From Paenibacillus oryzae (GTDB lineage: Bacteria > Bacillota > Bacilli > Paenibacillales > Paenibacillaceae), in assembly GCF_001675045.1 (NCBI RefSeq), contig NZ_LYPA01000074.1, positions 83,615 to 147,614 of the forward strand: DNA of 64,000 nucleotides. Direction: 5' to 3'. Under the pieces are notes generated by a model that ran no database searches, was not told where the DNA came from, and saw only the letters and a list, made by a program, of their open reading frames with translations. Below, one piece after another: positions 8,541 through 16,841 of the stretch; within the stretch, counting starts at the first letter, position 1; every line of letters begins with the position of its first letter. A program made the position numbers and the translations under genes.

Positions 8541-9715
8541 AGATTCTGCTCATTGCCTATCAAATATTGCGAAGAACCTTGACGACCAAAAAAGGGGTTC
8601 TCCTATACATTCTTCTGCCATCCTTGCTTATCGCGGGCATTGTCAGCCTGTTCGGCAATACCGTTAAGGCGCCCTTTCCGGTTGCTTACGTCAATCTGGA
8701 CCAGGGGCGTCTAGGCGAAGACCTGATCCGCCAGATCAATACAAACTCCCTGTTCCAGGCTTTCCCCGTGAAGGATTCCGAGGCGGTCACGCAAGCAGTC
8801 CGCAAGCGCGATACGGATACCGGCATCATCATTCCGGCGGATTTTACGGAGAAGCTGCAATCCGGCCAAGCGGGAGGGGTGGAGGTTTACCAGGTCCATA
8901 AAAATGAAAGGAGCTACGGGCTCCGCTACTTCGTTGAACAAAAAATCAATTCCCTTCAGCAGCTTAGTCTTTGGGCGATTGGCTCAAGCGCAAAGGACAC
9001 TGGCGGGAGCGATGCAGGCACAATAGACTCTGAGGCTTTGCTGGATGCAGCCATCAAGCAGCAGCTGGAGACTCCATATTTGTCGGTTGTTGAAAATGCG
9101 GGAAAGCAGTCTCTGGATAATACGACCTTAGCGATGATGTGCGGGTTTACACTGATGTTTATGATGGGATTAATGAACAGCTCTGTAACCACCATTATGG
9201 AGGATAGGGAAAATTTCATTACAAGACGGATTTTTGCAGCGCCTGTCCGAAAGTTCGATATTTTCGCCGGAAATCTGCTTGGCATTTTTATTGTAGGCAG
9301 CTTGCAGCTCCTTTCGATCTTGCTGGCTACCCGTTATTTGTTCCGTTTTGATTACGACATCCCGTTTTTTTCTCATTTTATAGTGCTGGAGCTGTTCCTT
9401 CTGGCTACAATGGGGATTTCATGCGCGGCAGCGGGAATGGTGAAAAACGTAACCAATTTAAGCATGATTCAAAACCTGATTCTGACGCCTACCTGCATGA
9501 TTGGCGGCTGCTTCTGGCCAAGGGAGATCATGCCCGATTTTCTGCAAAAGGCAGGCAATTTTGTTCCCCAAAGCTGGACGATCGACGCCATCCTGGAGCT
9601 GACAACTGGCGCAAGCCTGCCGGATATTTGGCCAAATCTGGCCGTCCTGCTGCTGATGGCAGCGGTGCTGCTCGGTTTTGGAGCCGTCGTTCTTCAGCCC
9701 TCCAAGGCAGCGTAA
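8537..9715 (+). CDS. ABC-2 type permease (LnrN-like)
   Basis: A 392-residue permease with the same plan as its neighbour: N-terminal helix at about 21-41, an external domain to about 205, then six helices ending at about 385 (including FTLMFMMGLMNSS and LTPTCMIGGCFWP). AAGGAGGG lies just upstream of the ATG, which overlaps the previous stop. It is last in the exporter operon. A stem-loop and a 220-bp palindromic repeat follow it. The family exports linearmycins or similar drugs; the substrate here is unknown. Confidence 0.88.
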   Translation: MKILLIAYQILRRTLTTKKGVLLYILLPSLLIAGIVSLFGNTVKAPFPVAYVNLDQGRLGEDLIRQINTNSLFQAFPVKDSEAVTQAVRKRDTDTGIIIPADFTEKLQSGQAGGVEVYQVHKNERSYGLRYFVEQKINSLQQLSLWAIGSSAKDTGGSDAGTIDSEALLDAAIKQQLETPYLSVVENAGKQSLDNTTLAMMCGFTLMFMMGLMNSSVTTIMEDRENFITRRIFAAPVRKFDIFAGNLLGIFIVGSLQLLSILLATRYLFRFDYDIPFFSHFIVLELFLLATMGISCAAAGMVKNVTNLSMIQNLILTPTCMIGGCFWPREIMPDFLQKAGNFVPQSWTIDAILELTTGASLPDIWPNLAVLLLMAAVLLGFGAVVLQPSKAA

Positions 9716-9741
9716 GACATAGCGCCAAAAAGCATGCCGCC

Positions 9742-9765
9742 TTGCCGCTAACGGCCTAGCGGCAA
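9742..9765 (+). terminator. Stem-loop after the ABC exporter operon
   Basis: A perfect 9-bp stem (TTGCCGCTA and TAGCGGCAA, 6-nt loop) lies 27 bp after the permease stop. It is not followed by a T-run, so termination is uncertain; RNA 3'-end protection is another option. Confidence 0.4.
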
Positions 9766-9766
9766 A

Positions 9767-9987
9767 GAGGCTGCCCGAAAAGTCAAGCGGAACGAACAAA
9801 GATTCAGCAAAGAGGACTGGAGGGAGAAGGGTATCTTGAGGGCGAGTTTTTTGTCCGCTTTTATCCACTAAAAAATAGGATCAAAATAAAGCGGACAAAA
9901 ATGTTCGAGCTTACAAGACACCCTTTTCCAGCAGGTACCGATTTTGCTGAATCATTATTCACCGTAACAGACTTTTAGGACAGCCCC
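9767..9987 (+). repeat. Long nested palindromic intergenic repeat, copy 1
   Basis: About 221 bp. The ends are inverted repeats (GAGGCTGCCCGAAAAGT on the left, ACTTTTAGGACAGCCCC on the right). Inside are further paired arms: GATTCAGCAAA with TTTGCTGAATC, AAGGGTATCTTG with AAGACACCCTT, and GTCCGCTTT (9853-9861) with AAAGCGGAC (9888-9896). It therefore folds as one long imperfect hairpin. A highly similar copy lies at 25451-25672 and a miniature at 30106-30203. It lies between convergent genes and codes for nothing recognisable. The structure suits a MITE-like non-autonomous element or a REP-like repeat; no transposase is present in the window. Confidence 0.85.
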
Positions 9988-10004
9988 GTTTTGCGCTAAT
10001 GGCG

Positions 10005-10685
10005 TTAGGCTTGAAACGATTGCTCACGGCGACGAAACAAAGCGCTGAGTGATACCCGCGCACACCACAGGGACACCACTACAAACAGGAAGCCCCATAC
10101 CAGCGCGGGCAAAAAGGCCGCCCGGCTCAGGCTGGTGGCGTCTCCGGCAAAACCCGGCTGGGTCAACGACAAATAAAAGATTACAAATGAAGATACAACC
10201 GACTCCACCAGACATAAAAAAGCAATCAGCAAATAATAGCTTTTTTGCAGCCATAGGGGAGCCATAAAGGCTACCAGTGCTGTAATAACGGCAAAGCCGG
10301 CGCTCCAGGCCATTCCATATCCGTTGCGTACAAACAGGACCAAGCCTACAGCCGACAACAATGATACAATGACCAATCCCGTCTTCAGCCTGCCGGCAGC
10401 ATATAATTGAAACAACAGCATAGAAAAGAAGGCGGCTCCAATGTAACCCGCCAGAGCAATTGGTATCAGCATCCAGTTTTCCTGATACCGGGTTAGCGTT
10501 ACTCCGCTTTGATTGGCGTACAATTCAATTTTCATCACGTTTCCTTGCAGAACCAAAGCAGCTAGCGCATGAGACAGCTCATGCACTAGCGTATTGACAT
10601 TGCGAAAGAAGGCTGAAAACGGCACAAATCGGGTTAATATCAACGTAATGACTAAGATAATGCCTGTTCGGAACCATGAGAACAT
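10005..10685 (-). CDS. M50B-like membrane metalloprotease homologue
   Basis: A 226-residue polytopic protein with the zinc motif HELSH at about residue 35-39, inside NVNTLVHELSHALAALVL, and about six hydrophobic helices after it. This is the pattern of the M50B-like peptidase group. I do not see a clear second metal-ligand motif of the NPDG type, so activity is uncertain. The start has AGGAGGTGAA directly upstream and lies 34 bp inside the preceding ABC exporter gene, indicating tight coupling. It is the last gene of the MerR-membrane protein-ABC exporter operon. Its substrate is unknown; a role with the exporter is an inference from coupling. Confidence 0.75.
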   Translation of the reverse strand: MFSWFRTGIILVITLILTRFVPFSAFFRNVNTLVHELSHALAALVLQGNVMKIELYANQSGVTLTRYQENWMLIPIALAGYIGAAFFSMLLFQLYAAGRLKTGLVIVSLLSAVGLVLFVRNGYGMAWSAGFAVITALVAFMAPLWLQKSYYLLIAFLCLVESVVSSFVIFYLSLTQPGFAGDATSLSRAAFLPALVWGFLFVVVSLWCARVSLSALFRRREQSFQA

Positions 10686-12490
10686 TCCGATTCACCTCCT
10701 GCTGTTGCCCCGATTTCGTCCACGCGCTCCATCATTTGCCCGTTCACTAGCTTTGCATAAAGCTCGTTGCTTTGCAGAAGCTCGCCATGCTTGCCTTGTC
10801 CGCTGACTTGTCCCTGCTCCATGACGATAATCCGGTCCGCTCCGGCAATTGTGGACAAGCGATGAGCGATAACCAGCGTGGTGCGCGACGCCATCAAGGC
10901 TTGCAGCGCTTCCTGAACCAGCCCCTCCGACTCGCTGTCCAGATGGGCCGTCGCCTCATCCAGCAGCAATATTTCGGGGTTGCGCAGGAAAGCTCTCGCA
11001 ATGGCTAATCGTTGCCGCTGTCCTCCCGACAGCTTCACTCCGCGCTCGCCAACCTCCGTCTCCAGCCCTTCCGGCAAAGAAGAAATGAAGTCGAGCAGAT
11101 TGGCGCCGGCGATAGCCGAACGGATTTCCTCCTCCGTGCACTCATCCAGGCCATAGGTCAAATTGTACCGGATGCTGCCCGCCATCATAGGGCTTTCCTG
11201 CGACACATAAGCAAGCTTTCCACGCCATTCCTTAAGCGTCATATCCTGAATCGGCTTGCCGCCGTAGGTAATGCTCCCGCTTCCCGGCTCGTAAAAACGC
11301 TCCAATAACGAAAACAGGGTTGTTTTGCCGCCTCCGCTAGGTCCTACAATAGCAGTCATGCCGCCCGCCACAGCCTCAAAGGAAACATCGCTCAGGATAG
11401 GCCGGTCCTCCGAATAAGCAAAGCTGATATCTCTAAACGACAGCTCCGCTCCTTTTTCGACGCGGCTATTATCGCCGCGGACCCGATTGACGTCTACTTC
11501 GGCCTTGGCCTCAACATGCAGGGTCTCCCAGCCTTGCTCGCCCTTCTGCTCCAGCAGCTCGATAATACGCTCCGAAGCTCCCATCGCTTTCTGGAACTGT
11601 GTAAAAAACGAAGCCATCTGTGTAAATGGCATAACAATCTGAAACATATACAAAATGATAGCGACCATCTCGCCGTTGGAAAGCTCTCCCTGCGCCACCC
11701 TTACTCCGCCATAGCCAATCAGCAGCACGAGAATAAGCAGCATAACCGTCATCATTAAAGGCGTGACGATGGAAAGAATCCGCGCTTCCTTTAGACCAAA
11801 CTGAAACAAGCCCGAAATTCGCGCCTTGCCCTGCTTCCTCTCAACGCCTTCAGCGAGCGAAGATTTCACGAGGCGAATTTCGGACAATACGCGGCCAAGA
11901 TCACCTTGGAATAACGCAGTTTCGTCCTGCATCGCCTTGGACACCTTGAACATCCGGCTGCCAAGCGGCCACAGCACCAGCAGCGCGGCTGGAACTGCAA
12001 GAAGCATAAGCAGGGTCATTCTCCAGTCAATGTAAAACAAAATAACGACGCCGCCAACAATAGCTACAATTCCGCTCAAAAAACTAATGACATGCCCGAC
12101 AATAAAATCCTTGATAACATTGGTATCATTAGTAACCCGGCTCATCGTTTCACCCGACGAATTGCGGTCAAAAAACGACACGGGCAGCCGCAGCACCTTT
12201 TCCCATAATTCCTTCCGAATACCGCTGACCATATATTGTCCTACATAAGACATGGAGTAAACCGAAAAAGCAGACATGCCCGTCTGTACGATAAAAACAG
12301 AAGCAAGTCCAACAATCGTCATTGTCTCAAGGGCGGAAGCCGATACCTGCTCAACCAGATTTTTGGTCAGCAGTGGAATGAGCAGCGACAAAGCCGTTTC
12401 TCCAAGCCCAAGAATAACCGCCCCCGCAATAATCCATGCGGCTGGCCGATGTCTTTTTAACAGCGATATAAATGCTTGAACGTTCACCAT
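10652..12490 (-). CDS. Multidrug-type ABC exporter, fused membrane and ATPase domains
   Basis: A 612-residue half-transporter of the MsbA/BmrA type. Six transmembrane helices are spread over about 18-300. The nucleotide-binding domain has Walker A GPSGGGKTTLF near 388, the signature LSGGQRQRL near 490, Walker B ILLLDEATAHLD near 515, and the switch His in VIAHRLSTI. Such proteins usually act as homodimers in the cytoplasmic membrane to export drugs or lipids. Its start overlaps the end of an upstream small membrane protein by 7 bp, and its end overlaps the M50-like gene. A MerR regulator heads the operon, which suggests induction by an exported compound. Confidence 0.9.
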   Translation of the reverse strand: MVNVQAFISLLKRHRPAAWIIAGAVILGLGETALSLLIPLLTKNLVEQVSASALETMTIVGLASVFIVQTGMSAFSVYSMSYVGQYMVSGIRKELWEKVLRLPVSFFDRNSSGETMSRVTNDTNVIKDFIVGHVISFLSGIVAIVGGVVILFYIDWRMTLLMLLAVPAALLVLWPLGSRMFKVSKAMQDETALFQGDLGRVLSEIRLVKSSLAEGVERKQGKARISGLFQFGLKEARILSIVTPLMMTVMLLILVLLIGYGGVRVAQGELSNGEMVAIILYMFQIVMPFTQMASFFTQFQKAMGASERIIELLEQKGEQGWETLHVEAKAEVDVNRVRGDNSRVEKGAELSFRDISFAYSEDRPILSDVSFEAVAGGMTAIVGPSGGGKTTLFSLLERFYEPGSGSITYGGKPIQDMTLKEWRGKLAYVSQESPMMAGSIRYNLTYGLDECTEEEIRSAIAGANLLDFISSLPEGLETEVGERGVKLSGGQRQRLAIARAFLRNPEILLLDEATAHLDSESEGLVQEALQALMASRTTLVIAHRLSTIAGADRIIVMEQGQVSGQGKHGELLQSNELYAKLVNGQMMERVDEIGATAGGESECSHGSEQALS

Positions 12491-13059
12491 GATTCACCTT
12501 CCCTTAATTTATCCCATTCCCGTTGGAATAGCTGTGGATCGTCCACTCGGAATATGATAACTGACACCGTCCTTTGAACCCCGTACAATATGTTTATTTG
12601 CATTGGCTTCTTTAAGACAATTTCGAATTGAGGCGTATCGAAACGCATGAATGAGAGGTACACTCCCTCTTCTGCTTTGTCGACCAAATCAATTTGTCGC
12701 GCTTTGCGGAGACATTCAATATTATCTAGTGAAATGGCAATGGTGCTTTGCATACCCATGCGGATATAGAAGGTATCCTTGCTTAGCAAATGCAGCAGGT
12801 GGCGACTGGATTGATAAAGTGCAATGATGTACAGGATACTGTAGACATTTAGCACCAGCACTATCCAAGCGACAATATCGTTCCACCTGCTTAAAAGAAA
12901 ATGCATCAAAGCCGCTTCCACACCTATCAAAATAGTAAAAAAAATAACGAGCAACTTTAATTGGGACCCTCTGTGGTAGGTATAGACAGAACCCCGCAAT
13001 TGTGGCGGCGCCTTTTTTTTGAACCAAACGAACAAAGAATAATAGAATGTATTCCGCAT
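12484..13059 (-). CDS. Two-helix membrane protein of unknown function in the MerR/ABC operon
   Basis: A 191-residue protein with two adjacent hydrophobic helices at about 33-58 and 62-82, and a soluble C-terminal domain of about 105 residues. I do not recognise a named family. GAGG lies upstream of the ATG at 13059. The gene begins 20 bp after the MerR regulator and overlaps the ABC exporter start by 7 bp, so it is co-expressed with them. The domain order resembles PH-like membrane proteins that sit beside exporters, but this is a weak impression. Function unknown. Confidence 0.7.
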   Translation of the reverse strand: MRNTFYYSLFVWFKKKAPPQLRGSVYTYHRGSQLKLLVIFFTILIGVEAALMHFLLSRWNDIVAWIVLVLNVYSILYIIALYQSSRHLLHLLSKDTFYIRMGMQSTIAISLDNIECLRKARQIDLVDKAEEGVYLSFMRFDTPQFEIVLKKPMQINILYGVQRTVSVIIFRVDDPQLFQREWDKLREGESW

Positions 13060-13079
13060 GTTACCGGCCTCTTTATGGG

Positions 13080-13937
13080 TTATTGTTGTTCGCTTGTTGA
13101 ATTATCGTTCTGGTCATTAATCAGAAGGCTTTGAACATCAAGCAGCTCCAGCACCTTGGCAAGAAACTGCTCCTCGTCCGGCGTGATCCACATTTGGTTA
13201 AAGATCGGATTGTCATGAACAGCCGTATCATCCATTTCAGCGATTTTGACCAGATCCTGTTCATTCAGCTTGACCAGTGAATCACCCAAAACAGTCTTTA
13301 ATACATCCATCAATCGTTTCCCGTCTTCCAGCACCTGGAGATCATCCGGAGTTCGGCCGTCATGGTAATGCCGAATGAGCTTGACAAACTCCGAAGTCAG
13401 CTTTCGCTCCAGCTCTCTTTTGTCGGTCTCCTCCTTATCCCGCATAAAAATGGTGTCCAGAAAAGGCTCCGGCAAATATTGCGCAAGCTTCTCCCGCTGC
13501 TCGTCTTCATGATAAATATTGTGGATAAACAGAAGCAAAAGCGAATTTTCCACATGACCGGCGTTATTGGCGATATCGCGTATCCGCTCCATCGTTCCCA
13601 ATACCCGATCCAGCTGCTCCCGTTTATGAAGCAAAAGCTCATATTGCATCTCAAGCGATTCCTGGAGGCTTTGATTGCTTTCCTGCAAATGCTCGCCGAT
13701 CTCCTCCAGCGAAAAATTCAAATATTTAAGGGTTGCAATTCTTTGCAGCTGCAGCAGGTCGCTTTCCCGGTAATAGCGATGTCCCTGCGCATTGCGGCCT
13801 GACGGCTTTAACAACTCCTTCCGGTCATAATATCGAAGCGTACGCTCCGTTAACCCTGTTAATTTTGAAAACTCGCCTACGCTGTATGTTTTTTCGATTA
13901 AGCTTTTTCCCTCTTCGTGGTTCTCGTTTTGAGTCAT
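13080..13937 (-). CDS. MerR-family transcriptional regulator of the exporter operon
   Basis: A 285-residue regulator. The N-terminal winged helix (about 18-85) carries YSVGEFSKLTGLTERTLRYYDRKELL, the MerR signature, then a helical dimerisation region (about 90-125) and a long helical effector domain. The start is placed at the second Met (13937). It has GGGGAGG eight bases upstream, and the promoter described next would start transcription downstream of the first Met at 13958. The C-terminal domain contains no cysteine cluster, so it probably senses an organic compound and not a metal. It heads the operon with a membrane protein, an ABC exporter and an M50-like protein, and probably controls that operon from its own promoter. 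Confidence 0.88.
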   Translation of the reverse strand: MTQNENHEEGKSLIEKTYSVGEFSKLTGLTERTLRYYDRKELLKPSGRNAQGHRYYRESDLLQLQRIATLKYLNFSLEEIGEHLQESNQSLQESLEMQYELLLHKREQLDRVLGTMERIRDIANNAGHVENSLLLLFIHNIYHEDEQREKLAQYLPEPFLDTIFMRDKEETDKRELERKLTSEFVKLIRHYHDGRTPDDLQVLEDGKRLMDVLKTVLGDSLVKLNEQDLVKIAEMDDTAVHDNPIFNQMWITPDEEQFLAKVLELLDVQSLLINDQNDNSTSEQQ

Positions 13938-13960
13938 GGCGTTTTCCTCCCCTTGCATTC

Positions 13961-13991
13961 ACTTTACCAGCTGACGTTACGTCAAGCGCAA
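13961..13991 (-). promoter_or_regulatory. MerR-type promoter with operator in a 19-bp spacer
   Basis: On the minus strand, TTGCGC (13986-13991) and TAAAGT (13961-13966) are 19 bp apart, the long spacing typical of MerR-activated promoters. The spacer contains the palindrome TGACGTAACGTCA (13972-13984). Predicted transcription begins near 13954, so the mRNA leader holds the GGGGAGG site. Confidence 0.7.
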
Positions 13992-14073
13992 GTAAAAGTT
14001 TCATACTTAATGAAGTCAAAGTAAATACAGATATTGTGTTTTATAATCCAATCTACACAAAAAAATAAAATGG

Positions 14074-14101
14074 TTGTATTAATACTGTGAATCTATATAA
14101 T
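14074..14101 (+). promoter_or_regulatory. SigA-like promoter for the small membrane protein
   Basis: TTGTAT (14074-14079) and TATAAT (14096-14101) are 16 bp apart, about 47 bp upstream of the start codon. Confidence 0.55.
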
Positions 14102-14147
14102 ATAAATGTATTTATTTTCTTTATACACCACCGCAAAGGGAGAGATT

Positions 14148-14453
14148 GTGTTGAACAACATTCAACCGCAGCAAGGCCAACAAGGCGGATTTGCACCGCA
14201 TCCAGGCTATCAGCAAGAGGTAGCTCCAGTGATTTCCATGAAGGAATGGCTGGTGACCTTGCTGATTATGATTATTCCGATTGTTAATATTATTATGATG
14301 TTTGTATTTGCATTTGGCGAAGGTAATCCTTCCAAAAAGAATTACTTTAAAGCGTCGCTGTTGTTTGCAGCGATTATTTTGGCTATTTACATCGTTATTA
14401 TGATTCTGTTTGCAGGCGCTCTGTTTTCGGCGCTTAGCAGCAGCTCATATTAA
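14148..14453 (+). CDS. Small membrane protein of about 100 residues
   Basis: A 101-residue protein with a Gln/Gly-rich N-terminal 25 residues (NIQPQQGQQGGF), a first helix (about 34-56), and a second helix near the C-terminus (about 70-95) that ends in Ser-rich residues. The frame reads further upstream to an ATG at 14106, but GGGAGAG at 14138-14144 points to GTG 14148 or TTG 14151. Short proteins with this N-terminus and two helices are common in Paenibacillus, but I can give no function. It is monocistronic, with its own promoter and a stem-loop downstream at 14581. Confidence 0.7.
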   Translation: MLNNIQPQQGQQGGFAPHPGYQQEVAPVISMKEWLVTLLIMIIPIVNIIMMFVFAFGEGNPSKKNYFKASLLFAAIILAIYIVIMILFAGALFSALSSSSY

Positions 14454-14580
14454 GCTGAAAATTGCCCCTTTTGAAGCGATACTCCCCTTAAGACAAGGGT
14501 GATCTTCAAATTGCGGTCTATGGTATGGCGGCCGCTGTCAATGTTAAAACAGCTGTTGTCTACGTTAAAGCAGTGCAAGC

Positions 14581-14609
14581 AAAAGGCGTTCCCGCTGGGA
14601 ACGCCTTTT
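14581..14609. terminator. Bidirectional terminator between the small protein and alpha-galactosidase
   Basis: A perfect 13-bp stem, AAAAGGCGTTCCC and GGGAACGCCTTTT, with a 3-nt loop. The A-rich and T-rich flanks serve both convergent genes. Confidence 0.7.
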
Positions 14610-14648
14610 GCTTTGAGCTATTTTCTAATGTATATATTTTGTGTGGTA

Positions 14649-16841
14649 TTAATCAACCGCCTTAAAATGGAACACTGTACTTGAAAAATCGCCGTGGAAT
14701 TGCGGTTTGGGAAGGCCTGCATACATAAGCTCATCGCCGCCGTATACGGTCTCGCTTCCCTTGAGAATATAGTTTTTGCCGGCATCCAATCCTTGCAGCC
14801 GGAAACGGCCTAACACGGGATTTGGCTCCTGCAAAACGGTGACAAAAACGGCAAACGCTTCGCTTTTGTCCTTGGCTACGAACATCCAGGCCGTATCATT
14901 GCCTTCAAAAGGACTTAGCAGACGATAAAAATCGCCAAACTGAACGAGATGGCGGACTTCCTTGTAAAGCGCCACTTGCGCTTTAACCTCTACCTGCTCC
15001 TCTTCGCTGAACCCCGTCAAATCCAGCTCGTAACCAAAGTTGCCGGATAAGGCCACATGCCCGCGGGTCGATAGAGATGTAATCCGGTTCACCTGATGAT
15101 TCGGCACGGCCGATACATGGGAGCCCATGGCGCTTACGGGATAAACGATGCTGGTGCCGTATTGGATTTTGAGACGGGAGACGGCATCCGTGTTGTCGCT
15201 TGTCCAGGTTTGCGGCATGTAATACAGCATACCGGGGTCAAAGCGGCCTCCGCCGCCGGAGCAGCTTTCAAACAGAATATGCGGGAATGCCGTCGTGATG
15301 CGCTCCAGCACGGAGTACAAGCCCAGCATGTAACGGTGCGCCGTTTCGCGCTGGCGTTCCGCAGGCAGCAGCGCAGAGCCGATTTCCGTCATATTGCGGT
15401 TCATGTCCCATTTGACGTAGGTGATCGGTGCGCTGGACAAAATATCGCTAACAACCGTTACGATGTAATCCTGAACATCGGCCCGGGACAAATCAAGCAC
15501 CAGCTGGCGGCGAGCCTGCGTCCGTCTGCGTCCTTCGACATGCAGGCACCAGTCGGGATGGTTGCGGTACAGCTCGCTCTCCGGCGAAATCATCTCCGGC
15601 TCGAACCATAGCCCAAACTCCATATTCAGATTTTTGACCCGCTGAACCAGATCAGGCAAGCCGTTAGGAAGCTTGTTGCGGTCCACAAACCAGTCGCCAA
15701 GCGACGAATTATCGCTGTCGCGTTTGCCGAACCAGCCATCGTCCAGCACAAATAACTCAATACCGAGCTGCTGTCCGGCGGTTGCGATCGCTTCAATTTT
15801 GTCCGCGTTAAAGTTAAAATAGGTCGCTTCCCAGTTATTGATCAAAATCGGTCGAGCCTTGTCACGGAATTCTCCGCGGCACAATCTGGTGCGATACAGG
15901 TCGTGATAGCCGCGCGACATGCCGCCGATGCCTTCGTCGGAATAAACGAGAATCGCCTCAGGCGTCTGGAAGCTTTCTCCGCCTTTCAGCAGCCAGTTGA
16001 AATCAAAGTCGTTGATTCCCGCGAACAGGCGAGCCGTATGAAACTGGTCCACCTCGACACCCGCTTTGAAGCTGCCGCTATACACAAAGCTCAAGCCGTA
16101 AGCTTCGCCAAACGTTTCTGTTGTTCCCTCCGCAAGCAGCGCGATAAAAGGATTTTGCATATGGCTGCTGGAGCCGCGGCGGCTTTCGACCGCCTGCAAT
16201 CCGGGAACCAGCTTGCGCTTATGAACATGGCGCTCGCGTACCCACGCTCCAGAAAGCTGCAGCATTTCAAAGGAATCATGCGGCATGTCCAGGCTGACGC
16301 TATATGCGCGCAAAAGGTTTAACGGGACAGCGCTTGTGTTTACGAAGCGTACAGAACGTGCAATAGCCGGATGGTCGGCAAACGCCGTGTAAGACAAAAT
16401 CGCCTTCAGACCGGATAACTCGTCCTTTACGGTAATTTCCAGCGTTTGTGCTTCTTCCTGGCTTTCTACATATACAGCCGGCAGTCCTTCAAGTCCCGGT
16501 TTACCTTGCCGTATCGTGTGAGATTCGTATAACAGCTCCATTACCGTCGTCCCATTTTGCAATTGCGCTTGAAAGGCTGGCTGGCGGAAATCGGAGCTTC
16601 CGAAGGAAGGGTACTCCTGCGGCAGCGTATCGAGCGAATAGGCAAGCTGCTCCATATCCGTGCTTGGCGAAAAGGACGCTCTTTCTTGCAGCTCCAGCAG
16701 CTGGCTTAAATGTCCGCCGCGAATCCTTTTGCCCCAATAATAATGAGCCAAATGGCCTTGTTTGGTAACGCCAAGCACATAGCTGACGTTTTTGGATTGC
16801 AGGTGAAACACATTTTTATCCTTCAAATAAGTAATGGTCAT
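14649..16841 (-). CDS. Alpha-galactosidase, glycoside hydrolase family 36
   Basis: A 730-residue GH36 enzyme of full family length, expected to hydrolyse terminal alpha-galactosides of raffinose, melibiose or galactomannan oligosaccharides. Nucleophile Asp is in YVKWDMNRNMTE (about 480). The acid/base Asp is in SCSGGGGRFDPGMLYYMPQ (about 545). FVLDDGWFGKR and WFEPEMISPESELY are the usual substrate-pocket segments. No signal peptide, so it is cytosolic and depends on imported oligosaccharides. Its start overlaps the stop of a LacI-family regulator by ATGA, giving a two-gene operon. The importer at 24-27.5 kb is a possible but unproven supplier of substrate. Confidence 0.93.
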   Translation of the reverse strand: MTITYLKDKNVFHLQSKNVSYVLGVTKQGHLAHYYWGKRIRGGHLSQLLELQERASFSPSTDMEQLAYSLDTLPQEYPSFGSSDFRQPAFQAQLQNGTTVMELLYESHTIRQGKPGLEGLPAVYVESQEEAQTLEITVKDELSGLKAILSYTAFADHPAIARSVRFVNTSAVPLNLLRAYSVSLDMPHDSFEMLQLSGAWVRERHVHKRKLVPGLQAVESRRGSSSHMQNPFIALLAEGTTETFGEAYGLSFVYSGSFKAGVEVDQFHTARLFAGINDFDFNWLLKGGESFQTPEAILVYSDEGIGGMSRGYHDLYRTRLCRGEFRDKARPILINNWEATYFNFNADKIEAIATAGQQLGIELFVLDDGWFGKRDSDNSSLGDWFVDRNKLPNGLPDLVQRVKNLNMEFGLWFEPEMISPESELYRNHPDWCLHVEGRRRTQARRQLVLDLSRADVQDYIVTVVSDILSSAPITYVKWDMNRNMTEIGSALLPAERQRETAHRYMLGLYSVLERITTAFPHILFESCSGGGGRFDPGMLYYMPQTWTSDNTDAVSRLKIQYGTSIVYPVSAMGSHVSAVPNHQVNRITSLSTRGHVALSGNFGYELDLTGFSEEEQVEVKAQVALYKEVRHLVQFGDFYRLLSPFEGNDTAWMFVAKDKSEAFAVFVTVLQEPNPVLGRFRLQGLDAGKNYILKGSETVYGGDELMYAGLPKPQFHGDFSSTVFHFKAVD

